Below, one piece after another: positions 49,948 to 57,443 of a stretch of 64,000 nucleotides of DNA (its first letter is position 1; each line of letters opens with the position of its first letter). Source of the stretch: Caballeronia megalochromosomata. Lineage in GTDB: Bacteria > Pseudomonadota > Gammaproteobacteria > Burkholderiales > Burkholderiaceae. The stretch covers positions 61,733 to 125,732 of the forward strand of contig LRBF01000273.1 in the NCBI GenBank assembly GCA_001580565.1, written 5' to 3'. Made by a program: the position numbers and the translations under genes. The notes under the pieces were generated by a model. That model ran no database searches. It saw only the letters and a program-made list of their open reading frames with translations, and had not been told where the DNA came from.

Positions 49948-49975
49948 AAGGCCCCGTCGAACGGGGCCTTTTTCC
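49948..49975. terminator. terminator between ppx and olsB
   Basis: AAGGCCCCGT, short loop and ACGGGGCCTTTTTCC between two converging genes. Confidence 0.9.
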
Positions 49976-49985
49976 TGTCAGGGCT

Positions 49986-50810
49986 TCAGCGTCCCTGCAT
50001 GTCGCCGATAAAGTGCCGCGCGTAACGCGCGTTGATCTCGGAGAGACGGAAGAGGGTGAGGAAGTCGGCGGTGTTGAAGTCCGGATCCCAGGCAGGCGCG
50101 CCGCAGATCTTCGCGCCCAGGCGCAGATAACCCTTGACGAGCGGCGGCGGGCTCACGATCGCGCCCGTGCGCAGTTCCTCGACGGGCAGCGGCGTGTGCG
50201 GGAAGGCGCGATATTCGGGCGCGGTGAGCGCATCGGCGGGCAGCGACGTATACAGATTCGCGGCGTAGTGCCCGCCGTCGATCATGCCGACGCTCGCGCA
50301 GCCGAGCATCGTTTCATAGCCGTTCTGCATCATGTAGGCGGCCAGGCCGCCCCACAGCGACATGATCACCGCGCCGTTGCGATAGTCCGGATGCACGCAT
50401 GAACGGCCCACTTCGACGAGCTTCTGACGCAGATGCGTCAGGCGCGACACGTCGAACTCGCTTTCGGCGTAAAGACGGCCGATGCGCGCGGCCTGATGCG
50501 GCGGCAGCACGCGATACGTGCCCACCACCTGCAGCGTGTCGAGATCGCGCACGAGCAGGTGATCGCAATAGGCGTCGAAGGCATCGACGTCGAGGCCGGC
50601 GGGGCCGGACAGACGTGCGCCCATTTCTTCGGAGAACACGCGGTAGCGCAGGCGCTGCGCATCGCGCAGCGCGTCTTCGTCACGCGCCCACGCGACTTGC
50701 AGGCGCTCGCGGCCCGTGACGGTTTCCGACGGGCGCGGCAGGTGGCGGCGCGAATCGAGCGAGAGCGATGACGCTCCGAGTTGCAGGAAGGGCGTCGGCA
50801 AATCTTGCAT
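49986..50810 (-). CDS. olsB: L-ornithine N-alpha-acyltransferase (OlsB-like)
   Basis: 274-residue GNAT-related acyltransferase of the hemolysin/OlsB family, which N-acylates ornithine with 3-hydroxyacyl-ACP in ornithine-lipid synthesis. Family marks: AQRLRYRVFSEEMGARL (about 60-76), DAYCDHLLVRD, VGTYRVLPPHQA, and VEVGRSCVHPDYRNGAVIMSLWGGLAAYM. The ATG at 50808-50810 has GAGGAA upstream at a good distance; the open frame extends further without conservation. The acyl acceptor is inferred from family membership; no olsA is in the window. Confidence 0.85.
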   Translation of the reverse strand: MQDLPTPFLQLGASSLSLDSRRHLPRPSETVTGRERLQVAWARDEDALRDAQRLRYRVFSEEMGARLSGPAGLDVDAFDAYCDHLLVRDLDTLQVVGTYRVLPPHQAARIGRLYAESEFDVSRLTHLRQKLVEVGRSCVHPDYRNGAVIMSLWGGLAAYMMQNGYETMLGCASVGMIDGGHYAANLYTSLPADALTAPEYRAFPHTPLPVEELRTGAIVSPPPLVKGYLRLGAKICGAPAWDPDFNTADFLTLFRLSEINARYARHFIGDMQGR

Positions 50811-50951
50811 TGGCGTTCCTCGACAGGACGTGTCTGTGGATTCAAGTCCCCGCCAATGTAGTAATGCACGGTGACGCTCGCATGGCATCGCAATGACGTT
50901 TCGATGAAACGACACGCACATGAACACGCGCTTACGCCGCCGCTGCCGCGC

Positions 50952-51410
50952 TCAAAGCAGATCCGGATTGACGACCGCGCGCAGTACGACATGGCCGTCG
51001 CCGCCGCGCGTGCGTCCCTGGAACCACCAGATGCCGGATTTCTTGATCGACCATTCCGTTTCGTGGCCGGTCATGAGGAGCGCGGCGACGCGGCCGAGCG
51101 TCGGCTGATGACCGATCACGACGACCGTCTCCGCGACGCCCTCGGGCCAGCCCGCCGCATCGAGCACGGCCTGCGCGCCGTTGCCCGGCGCGAGCGCGTC
51201 GACCACGCGATAGCGGTCGCCAAAGGCCTCGGCGGTCTGGATCGTGCGCGTCGCGGGACTCGCGAGCAACACGGCGTCATCGCCGATGCGCGACTTCAGC
51301 CACTTCGCGATGCCTTGCGCCTGCTTTCGTCCGCGCGGCGTGAGCTGTCGAGCGAGGTCGCTCGACGCCTGATCTTCCGCTTCGGCGTGGCGCCAGAGAA
51401 TGAGGTTCAT
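50952..51410 (-). CDS. sixA: phosphohistidine phosphatase SixA
   Basis: 152-residue histidine phosphatase. The catalytic N-terminal motif LILWRHAEAED carries the RH pair, the mid arginine is in ASPATRTIQTAE, and the second His is in VVVIGHQPTLGR. SixA acts on phosphohistidine in HPt domains or on the nitrogen PTS protein NPr in E. coli. The ATG at 51408-51410 is immediately before the conserved strand. It lies downstream of nothing on its strand and is divergent from tRNA-Pro. Confidence 0.92.
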   Translation of the reverse strand: MNLILWRHAEAEDQASSDLARQLTPRGRKQAQGIAKWLKSRIGDDAVLLASPATRTIQTAEAFGDRYRVVDALAPGNGAQAVLDAAGWPEGVAETVVVIGHQPTLGRVAALLMTGHETEWSIKKSGIWWFQGRTRGGDGHVVLRAVVNPDLL

Positions 51411-51483
51411 GGATCGTCTCCGGGTGATAGGGTTCGTTATCTGTTTTTCTGTGAAGGAGAAAGATGCGTGCCCGCGTTTGGCA

Positions 51484-51512
51484 TTGCGGATGCGCGCGGG
51501 GGGCGTTACAAT
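51484..51512 (+). promoter_or_regulatory. promoter of tRNA-Pro
   Basis: TTGCGG at 51484-51489, a 17-bp spacer and TACAAT at 51507-51512, eleven bases before the tRNA. A G+C-rich discriminator follows, typical of stringently controlled stable RNA. Confidence 0.7.
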
Positions 51513-51523
51513 CTGCGGCTCGT

Positions 51524-51600
51524 CGGAGCGTAGCGCAGCCTGGTAGCGCATCTGATTTGGGATCAGAGGGTCGAAGGTTCGAATCCTTTCGCTCCGACCA
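51524..51600 (+). tRNA. tRNA-Pro (TGG)
   Basis: 77 nt with encoded CCA. Acceptor CGGAGCG pairs with CGCTCCG, the anticodon loop TTTGGGA gives TGG, and the T-arm is AGGTTCGAATCCT. Confidence 0.97.
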
Positions 51601-51609
51601 CGATACATG

Positions 51610-51641
51610 AAGGGGTTACAAGTTACGGCTTGTAACCCCTT
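51610..51641 (+). terminator. terminator after tRNA-Pro
   Basis: AAGGGGTTACAAG and CTTGTAACCCCTT form a 13-bp perfect stem, followed by TGTCTTTT. Confidence 0.85.
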
Positions 51642-51670
51642 TGTCTTTTCGACGCTCGTCCGAGAATCTC

Positions 51671-51829
51671 ATGCCGCGTATCGTTTTCGCCGTTTTCCTC
51701 ATGCTTGGTCTCGCCGCCTGCGCGGAGCCGCCTCATCATCACGAGCCGCAAGATCCACCCGACTACAAGGGCGTCCCGACGGACATGACCCCGCCGTCGA
51801 TGGTCCCCGATGCCGCCAAGCCCCAATAA
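51671..51829 (+). CDS. small lipoprotein, 52 residues
   Basis: Begins MPRIVFAVFLMLGLAAC: a compact signal peptide with lipobox LAAC at residues 14-17. The mature part is short, with a histidine run (PPHHHEPQ) and many prolines. It has no recognised domain. The ATG at 51671 is used, as upstream in-frame codons are not compatible with a signal peptide. A GAAGCCCCG / CGGGGCTTC hairpin without a T run lies at 51844-51873. Histidine-rich small lipoproteins may bind metal, but nothing proves that. Confidence 0.7.
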   Translation: MPRIVFAVFLMLGLAACAEPPHHHEPQDPPDYKGVPTDMTPPSMVPDAAKPQ

Positions 51830-52121
51830 GCGCTGCAAAAGGCGAAGCCCCGATGCGGGCACACCGGGGCTTCTGACCCGCGCTGACTTGTTCGCGCGGA
51901 GATCATGCGCGGGCTACCGCCAGTCTAGGAAAATCACCGTCGCGTGACTGTGTGCGCTTGTTTCGGGGAGTAACGGGATGCAAGCCGAGCGGGGAAGAGC
52001 GCGCCAACGCACAGTACGAATTCGGAAAACGCTACCTGTCACACAAATCAGAGGTTTCCATCGAGCGAAATATTTGCCGGGCAAGTATCATTCGGCGAAT
52101 GTGTTTCAAAATGTATCTGCC

Positions 52122-52265
52122 ATGGATCTGCTCTGGGTTTTCGCCGCCGTCGCGCCGCTCGCCGTTGCATCTCTCGTTGCGTTCGCCGCGCATATCGATC
52201 CGTTGTCGGGACATTGGCGCAGGCCGGCCGCGAAATACCCGAAAGACGAGGCGATGGACGCCTGA
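52122..52265 (+). CDS. putative small membrane protein, 47 residues
   Basis: MDLLWVFAAVAPLAVASLVAF is a single hydrophobic helix, followed by a short polar tail ending KDEAMDA. A longer in-frame ATG (51978) reads through sequence lacking coding character. No strong ribosome-binding site is visible. It is kept because the helix-plus-charged-tail layout resembles small inner-membrane proteins, but it could be chance. Confidence 0.4.
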   Translation: MDLLWVFAAVAPLAVASLVAFAAHIDPLSGHWRRPAAKYPKDEAMDA

Positions 52266-52274
52266 CGGCGAGCG

Positions 52275-52589
52275 TTACTGCTTGCAGCGGATCACCATCG
52301 AGCGGTTCTTGATGTTCGCCCCGAAAATCCCGCCCACAGAACCGCCCGCGGTCGCGCCATTGTCGGCATCCTTCGAAACCACGTCATAACCGTACGCGCC
52401 GCACATTTCGCCCGCCTGCTTGTAACAGGCTGCCCAGGTCGTGCTCGCATCGCCGCCGCTGCAGTTGATCGCAAAGCCCGTGTCGCCCGAGGGCAGGTAA
52501 GTCATCGTCGCCGTGTGCGCGCACCCGGCGAGTGCGCCCGTCAAGGCAAGCGCCGCGCCGAGCGCGGCCGTGTTCATCGTCAATCTCAT
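52275..52589 (-). CDS. hypothetical lipoprotein with glycine-zipper-like tail
   Basis: 104 residues. The start at 52589 has GAGGA about 7 nt upstream; an ATG at 52607 lies on the SD itself. Signal MNTAALGAALALTGALAGC with lipobox LAGC. The mature part has four further cysteines (INCSGG, AACYKQ, EMCGAY, IRCKQ) that could form two disulfides, and a NGATAGGSVGGIFGANI glycine-rich stretch. I do not recognise a named family with confidence. Confidence 0.72.
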   Translation of the reverse strand: MRLTMNTAALGAALALTGALAGCAHTATMTYLPSGDTGFAINCSGGDASTTWAACYKQAGEMCGAYGYDVVSKDADNGATAGGSVGGIFGANIKNRSMVIRCKQ

Positions 52590-52620
52590 CAATCTTCCTC
52601 GTAACATCCGCCGGGCTTTT

Positions 52621-53313
52621 TCAGCGCGGCGGTAGATAGCGCGCCGGGTCCGCGGAGCGGCCCATGTAGCGCACTTCGAAATGCAGCATCGTGCGATTGC
52701 TGTCGGTATCGCCCATTTCGGCGATTTGCTGGCCCTGCTGCACGGTCTGGCCTTCCTTCACCAGAAGCACACGATTGTGGGCGTAGGCGGTCAGATAATC
52801 GTCGTCGTGCTTGATGATCAGCATGTTGCCGTAGCCGCGCAGACCGTTGCCCGCGTAGACGACATTGCCGGTCGCGGCGGCGACCACGGGCGTGCCCGCC
52901 GCATTGGCGATATCGATGCCCTTCGAGTTCTTGCCGTCGAAGCTGCGAATGACGCTGCCCTGCGCCGGCCAGACGAGCGTCACGCCCGGTCCTGCCTTGG
53001 CCTGCGCCGCCGCTTGCGCGCTGGCATCGCTCTTCGCGCTGCCGGCCGTCGCCGCGCCCGATGAATCCGCCGCGCTCGCGCTGCCCGCCGGCGGCGCGAT
53101 GCGCAGCACCTGTCCGACCTCGACGGCGTCGGGATTCGTGAGGCCGTTCCAGCGCTTGATGTTCGCGACCGTCGTGCGATTCTCACGCGCGATCTTGGAC
53201 ACGGTGTCGCCACGTTCCACGCGATAAAAGCCCGGCGCGACCGGCCCCGTTCCGCAAGCGGCCAGCGCCGCGACGAGCGATGCGCAGACGAGCCGTCGAA
53301 TTATTTTTTGCAA
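52621..53313 (-). CDS. LysM/M23 murein-hydrolase-like lipoprotein (NlpD/EnvC type)
   Basis: 230 residues. TTG 53311-53313 is taken as start: GAGG lies 6 nt upstream and it directly precedes the signal IIRRLVCASLVAALAAC (lipobox LAAC). A LysM domain, YRVERGDTVSKIARENRTTVANIKRWNGL, spans about 32-75. After an Ala/Ser linker, an M23 (LytM) domain follows: GIDIANAAGTPVVAAATGNVVYAG and LMIIKHDDDYLTAYAHN. It lacks the H-x3-D zinc motif (GIDIANAAG instead of HxGxD), so it is probably a non-catalytic amidase activator. Confidence 0.86.
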   Translation of the reverse strand: MQKIIRRLVCASLVAALAACGTGPVAPGFYRVERGDTVSKIARENRTTVANIKRWNGLTNPDAVEVGQVLRIAPPAGSASAADSSGAATAGSAKSDASAQAAAQAKAGPGVTLVWPAQGSVIRSFDGKNSKGIDIANAAGTPVVAAATGNVVYAGNGLRGYGNMLIIKHDDDYLTAYAHNRVLLVKEGQTVQQGQQIAEMGDTDSNRTMLHFEVRYMGRSADPARYLPPR

Positions 53314-53438
53314 ACCTGACCTCGCAAAGCACCGCCGCGAGTTGTGCGCAGCACAGCCGCGCGGCGAGTCGAAAGGCAGGATTTTACCGTCTCGGGTTTC
53401 CCCGGACAGAAAGGCGCCTCGCGCGGGCGCCTTGCGCC

Positions 53439-54341
53439 TTACTCGTCGCGCGTGACGACGAGCCTGAGCGATGCCGTCTCGGTCTTGCCCGGCGCGAGCC
53501 AGCGCAAGCCGCGGCCGTTGTGGATCGCGTCGGGCAGGCCGATCCACGGCTCGACGCAATAGAAGTCCGAGGTGTCCGATTCGGTCCAGGTCGTCACCGC
53601 GTACCACGGCACCGAGTCCGGCTGCTGCAGTTCGAAGCCGATCGTGCGCTTCAAGCCGGGCAGCTTCAGCAGCATCGGCTCGTCGGACTGTCGCGTGAGG
53701 CAGTGAAACGTATCGACGATGCCCGGGTCGGCGAGCGAATAGCGCGGCAGGCCGGGCTCGGCTTCGCTGATCGAGCCGTCCGCGCGTTGCCGGCGCCGCT
53801 CGGTGCGCGGCAGCTCCACGCTGCTCTCGGCGCGCTGCCCGTGCGGCAGATGAAAGTAGAAGTGATGCCCGGCGTAGTAGGGCAGCGCGACCTCGCCCGG
53901 ATTCGACGTCGTGAGCTCGACTTCGAGCGTGTTGCCGTCGACGATGCGGTACGCCGCCTCGAAGCGGAACGCGAACGGATAGCCGTCGCGGGTGGCGTCG
54001 CTGTCGACGAGCGTCATGCGCAGGCCGTGACCGTCGGCGTCGCGCGTGCAGGAGAACGGCAGGTTGCGCGCGAAGCCATGAGTCGGCAGTGCGTGCACTA
54101 TGCCTTCCGGGTCGCGCCATTTGCCGATTTCTCCATCGACGAAATGACGCCCGAGAAACGGAAAGAGCAGCGGATTGCCGCCGCGGATCTTGGCTGGATT
54201 GGACCAGTCGGGGGCGTCGGGCCAGTGCACCACCGGCTCGCCGCCGACGCGCCAGGTCATGAGCCGTCCACCCGCGCGCGGCGCGAGCTGGATGGCGGCG
54301 CCGTCGCGCTCGATTTCGATGACGTCAGTTTCCGGTGACAT
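53439..54341 (-). CDS. aldose 1-epimerase / hexose mutarotase family protein
   Basis: 300-residue beta-sandwich protein of the galactose-mutarotase superfamily. Visible marks: IQLAPRAGGRLMTWRVGGE, GGNPLLFPFLGR, HALPTHGFARNLPF with the conserved His, NPGEVALPYYAGHHFYFHLP with paired His, and VEPWIGLPDAIHNGRG with the late catalytic Glu. The ATG at 54339-54341 starts the conserved region; the longer open frame upstream is unconserved. The exact sugar is not predictable. Confidence 0.85.
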   Translation of the reverse strand: MSPETDVIEIERDGAAIQLAPRAGGRLMTWRVGGEPVVHWPDAPDWSNPAKIRGGNPLLFPFLGRHFVDGEIGKWRDPEGIVHALPTHGFARNLPFSCTRDADGHGLRMTLVDSDATRDGYPFAFRFEAAYRIVDGNTLEVELTTSNPGEVALPYYAGHHFYFHLPHGQRAESSVELPRTERRRQRADGSISEAEPGLPRYSLADPGIVDTFHCLTRQSDEPMLLKLPGLKRTIGFELQQPDSVPWYAVTTWTESDTSDFYCVEPWIGLPDAIHNGRGLRWLAPGKTETASLRLVVTRDE

Positions 54342-54527
54342 GATGGCAGGCGCTCCGTTGAATGGCGAGGCGCCGCGCGCGGCGATCCGGCGCGGCTCGA
54401 CCCCGTCGATTCTGCCTTGGAATTCTGTCCGGAAAAACCCTTTGCGGGAAATTGCGACTGAGCAAGGCTCATGCAATATGTTGTTATAGGCACCCTGTGT
54501 TGGGAATCAGACGGACAAGGAGTGACC

Positions 54528-54614
54528 ATGGATCTGGCGATGGCAATGGGCGTCGCGATGTTCGCCCTCTTCGGCGCGAGCACAGCAGTCTTTCTCTACA
54601 AGCTGACGGTCTGA
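54528..54614 (+). CDS. 28-residue membrane peptide
   Basis: ATG 54528 to TGA 54614. AAGGAG at 54518-54523 is at ideal distance. The peptide starts MDLAMAMGVAMFALFGAS, is one hydrophobic helix and ends with a short YKLTV tail. It is preceded by a plausible promoter region (TTGCGA and a TATGTT-like -10 about 40-60 bp upstream). No open frame of the usual minimum length covers it. It resembles other single-helix small proteins in layout, but I do not recognise it. Confidence 0.6.
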   Translation: MDLAMAMGVAMFALFGASTAVFLYKLTV

Positions 54615-54895
54615 CGGCCCGCGACATCGCGCGACGTTTCGGCGCGATTCCTTTCGTCTAGCCCTGTACGTTGCTTGCTATCAGCATTCGTTTTGCCGAC
54701 TATTTACTGTCGGCGCATATTGTGTGCGGTTAGCGCTTGGCGCTCGATTTCGCCACCGGCATAATCGGTCCGGTTTGCGCGCCGTATCGACTTCCTTCCT
54801 GTTCCAATTTCCCTGTCCGCCGCTTCGGCTTCGCATGATGCGAGGGATGGAACTGCACGGCGCGTCCTTCTTCCTCCTCAAAAAAGGACCGACGC

Positions 54896-55726
54896 GTGAC
54901 TCTGTGGTTTCTCGTATTCTTGAGCGTGCTCCAGGGCGTGACCGAACTCTTTCCGGTCAGCAGTCTCGGCCATACGCTGCTCGTTCCGGGCCTGATCGGC
55001 ATGCACATCGACAAGCATGCGCCGCAATTGCTGCCGTTTCTCGTCGCGCTGCACCTCGGCACGGCGATCGCGCTGCTCTGGTATTTCCGCACACGCTGGA
55101 TCGCGCTGATTCGCGGCTTCTTCGCGTCGCTCGGCGGCCGCAAGAACGATGACGGTCACATGATGTGGGCGCTCATCATCGGCACGATTCCTACGGGCAT
55201 TGTCGGGTTGGTGCTCGAAAAGCGGCTCGAGGCGCTTTTTCACGATCTGCGGATCGTCGCGGCGGCGTTGATCGTCAACGGCGTGCTCTTGTGGCTGGGG
55301 GACCGGCTGCAGAAAAGCCGCGCGACACGGGCGCCCGAAAAGCTCACGTTCAGGCAGGCGTTTCTGGTCGGCCTTGCGCAGATCGGCGCGCTGATCCCGG
55401 GTTTTTCGCGTAGCGGCCTGACGATGATCGCGGGCGTGGGCGCGGGACTCACGGCGGAGGCGGCAGCGGAATTCTCGTTTCTGCTCGGCACGCCGATCAT
55501 CTTCGCGGCGGGCGTGCTGGAGTTGCCGAAGCTCCTTCACGCGCCGGGCCAACTGGCCGATTCGATCCTGGGCGGCGTGCTGACGGGCATTGCGGCGTAT
55601 CTCAGCGTGCGTTTCCTGATGCGCTACTTCGAAGGGCACGGCAAGCTCGCGTCGTTCGGCGTGTATTGCGTGATCGCGGGGATCTTCTTCTTCGGCTGGT
55701 TCATGATGCATCCGCAGCCGGTGTGA
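54896..55726 (+). CDS. uppP: undecaprenyl-diphosphatase
   Basis: 276-residue polytopic membrane enzyme (BacA) that recycles undecaprenyl pyrophosphate. The family motifs are present: LQGVTELFPVSSLGH with catalytic Glu and Ser near the N-terminus, and the PGFSRSGLTMIAG motif with Arg near 176-188. The start is GTG 54896 with AAGGA 8-12 nt upstream. About eight hydrophobic segments are predicted. Upstream 54615-54895 is non-coding. tRNA-Arg follows. Confidence 0.95.
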   Translation: MTLWFLVFLSVLQGVTELFPVSSLGHTLLVPGLIGMHIDKHAPQLLPFLVALHLGTAIALLWYFRTRWIALIRGFFASLGGRKNDDGHMMWALIIGTIPTGIVGLVLEKRLEALFHDLRIVAAALIVNGVLLWLGDRLQKSRATRAPEKLTFRQAFLVGLAQIGALIPGFSRSGLTMIAGVGAGLTAEAAAEFSFLLGTPIIFAAGVLELPKLLHAPGQLADSILGGVLTGIAAYLSVRFLMRYFEGHGKLASFGVYCVIAGIFFFGWFMMHPQPV

Positions 55727-55817
55727 CGAACTCGGGACAGGCGCGGCGGCGAATGAGGTAAAATCGCGCTCTCTTCTGATCCGCGGATCTTTGGTTTTCG
55801 CCGCGCGTTCCGGTTCT

Positions 55818-55894
55818 CCGCCCTTAGCTCAGCTGGATAGAGCAACGGCCTTCTAAGCCGTAGGTCACACGTTCGAGTCGTGTAGGGCGGGCCA
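55818..55894 (+). tRNA. tRNA-Arg (TCT)
   Basis: 77 nt with encoded CCA. Acceptor CCGCCCT pairs with AGGGCGG, TAGCTCAGCTGGATAGAGC forms the D-arm, and the anticodon loop CTTCTAA gives TCT. A TAAAAT -10-like hexamer is at 55759-55764. It is a common type of integration target. Confidence 0.95.
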
Positions 55895-55910
55895 GTGGAA
55901 TCAGAGACTT

Positions 55911-55945
55911 AGCCCGGTCATCGCGACTGGGCTTTTTGTTTTTCG
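55911..55945 (+). terminator. terminator after tRNA-Arg
   Basis: AGCCCGGTC, loop ATCGC, GACTGGGCT, then TTTTGTTTTT. Confidence 0.85.
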
Positions 55946-56081
55946 GCGTTCGTGTAGGCAAATTCGAGCGATGTCGGATGGCCGAATGCCTGGCGTTTCC
56001 GGTTAAACGCTGCTTCGCGCGTCAGAGACAAACTTTGACAGCCCTGTAGAATCTGCGGCGCGAAGTGATGCCGTATTCTGT

Positions 56082-56345
56082 GAAGTCCGGCGCGTGGTTG
56101 CGCCGGGACAGGCTTGGCAGCCTGTAGGACTTCTCTACCCGTGACGCCTGCGCAATGCAGGCGTACCGCATGACCCCGCGCGCCCTCTGACCAAGTGCGC
56201 GGTGCTTCTGCTCGCCTATGGGCGGGACGTGGCAGGGAACCCGCAAGGGTTGCCGGTAATGGTAGTGTCCCCGGTCTGCCAACCTTGTCACTGTTCCCGC
56301 CCGCCCCTTCGTCCGAAGGGCGCGGTTCCGGGCCTCACACAGGAG
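56082..56345 (+). ncRNA. highly structured leader RNA candidate
   Basis: A dense set of perfect hairpins. GAAGTCC (56082-56088) and GGACTTC (56127-56133) close a three-way junction holding GGCGC/GCGCC (56089-56104) and ACAGGCT/AGCCTGT (56108-56125). Then ACGCCTGC/GCAGGCGT (56144-56164), CGCC/GGCG (56213-56224), AACCC-GCAA-GGGTT with a GNRA tetraloop (56238-56251), and CCCTTC/GAAGGG (56305-56320). It ends at the ribosome-binding AGGAGC of the 102-residue ORF. The arrangement is reminiscent of phage leader/antisense RNAs such as the C4 type, a comparison made from memory only. Confidence 0.55.
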
Positions 56346-56350
56346 CGAGC

Positions 56351-56659
56351 ATGGGTAAAAGAAAAGTTCTTACCGCAACCGGCGCAGTTAGCATCGACCA
56401 CCGAATTGGCCAGATAACTGCCAGCATCAAACGAGCGCAAGAGACGGTCACACATCAACGGCAATCACTCAGCGATGAACAAGCGATGCGGCTGGAATGC
56501 GTTGACGTTGCCTTGTCTCTCACACTTGCGGGAGCGAAGCTGTCGATGGAGTTTTTCAAGGAGGCGCGTCCCTCGTTGCGCCCGATGGACGCCGCCGAAC
56601 AGCATGTGATCAAAGAGCTTGTTGATAGCGGCCTCGCGCCAAAGACTCAACATTCATAA
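56351..56659 (+). CDS. hypothetical protein, 102 residues, behind structured leader
   Basis: ATG 56351 with AGGAGC 5-10 nt upstream. The protein is mostly helical: VSIDHRIGQITASIKRAQE, EQAMRLECVDVALSLTLAGAK and EQHVIKELVDSGLAP. There is no membrane segment or known motif. Its codon use is less GC-biased than its neighbours (for example AGA, TTA and ACA codons appear), consistent with acquired DNA. It stands after tRNA-Arg and a structured leader; a small phage or plasmid-like remnant is possible. Confidence 0.65.
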   Translation: MGKRKVLTATGAVSIDHRIGQITASIKRAQETVTHQRQSLSDEQAMRLECVDVALSLTLAGAKLSMEFFKEARPSLRPMDAAEQHVIKELVDSGLAPKTQHS

Positions 56660-56987
56660 GCACTGCAAACGCGTTCCCACGAACGGCAGTAAGTCATCCG
56701 GCGCTGACGACCGGGCGCGAATCACGGGGTACGGGTGAAGCGACTTTGTCATGAGCGCCCGTCTCGTTGGTCGCCACGTACCGCGCCCCTGGCCCGCTTC
56801 CTGCCCCTCCTTAGTCCGCGTGCGTGCGCCCGATTCTCTCCATCCCGCGCCCCGCAACGCATCGGAAAAATTAACCGTCTCGTACACGCGGGCGATCCGC
56901 CCATTCGCGGTGCGCCGATGCGTCATCGTGGCGCGCGGTGCGCCACAACGGTGACAACGACAGGCCGAATCGACGCAGAGGAACGAC
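56660..56987 (+). other. 328-bp non-coding stretch
   Basis: No gene, RNA or repeat recognised. The right end holds GAGGAA at 56978-56983, the ribosome-binding site of the following TTG-started gene. Confidence 0.5.
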
Positions 56988-57443
56988 TTGAACAAACGAG
57001 CATACGAAACCAGTCTGGCGCAATGCTCGCTGTGGAACCGCAAGCAGTCGCGTCTGCAACCGGAGTCGCGGCGCGTGCTGCTCGCGCTGCCGGAGCGCGT
57101 GCTCGGCGCATCGCTCGCGTCCCTGTTCGAACTGAAGGGTTTCCCCGCGCAGCTCGCGGTGGACGCGCCATCGGTCAGGCGTATGGTCGGGGAATGGCGT
57201 CCGCATGTGCTTTTTCTCGACACGCGCGTCGGGAGTTGCGGCAATTACGCGCTGGTCCGCGGGCTGCGCGAAATCGAAGACAGCGCGAATCGCCTCATCA
57301 TCGCGATGAGCGGCTTTCTGCCCGAAGAGCCGATCGCGCATCTCAAGGAAGCGGGCTACGACGGGCATTGCCGCCGTCCGTGCCCGGTGTGGCAGATGAC
57401 CGATCTGCTCGACGAGTTCTTCGCGTGTCACGCGGTGCGTTGA
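56988..57443 (+). CDS. pseudo-receiver (CheY-like) protein
   Basis: 151 residues. TTG 56988 is the start: GAGGAA lies 5 nt before it and the protein begins (M)NKRAYETSL. Residues 28-148 fit a receiver fold. Asp78 in VLFLDTRV is in the phospho-acceptor place and Ser in IIAMSG in the Thr/Ser place. The acidic pair at the end of strand 1 is missing (LLALPERV) and the conserved Lys is replaced by Arg-Arg-Pro (HCRRPCP). It probably signals without normal phosphorylation. Its last 101 bp overlap the convergent MFS gene. Confidence 0.72.
   Translation: MNKRAYETSLAQCSLWNRKQSRLQPESRRVLLALPERVLGASLASLFELKGFPAQLAVDAPSVRRMVGEWRPHVLFLDTRVGSCGNYALVRGLREIEDSANRLIIAMSGFLPEEPIAHLKEAGYDGHCRRPCPVWQMTDLLDEFFACHAVR

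Noticed and set aside
55818..56659. Genomic island with attachment sites at tRNA-Arg
   Set aside because: No duplicated 3' end of the tRNA and no integrase found nearby. Only a small remnant is conceivable.
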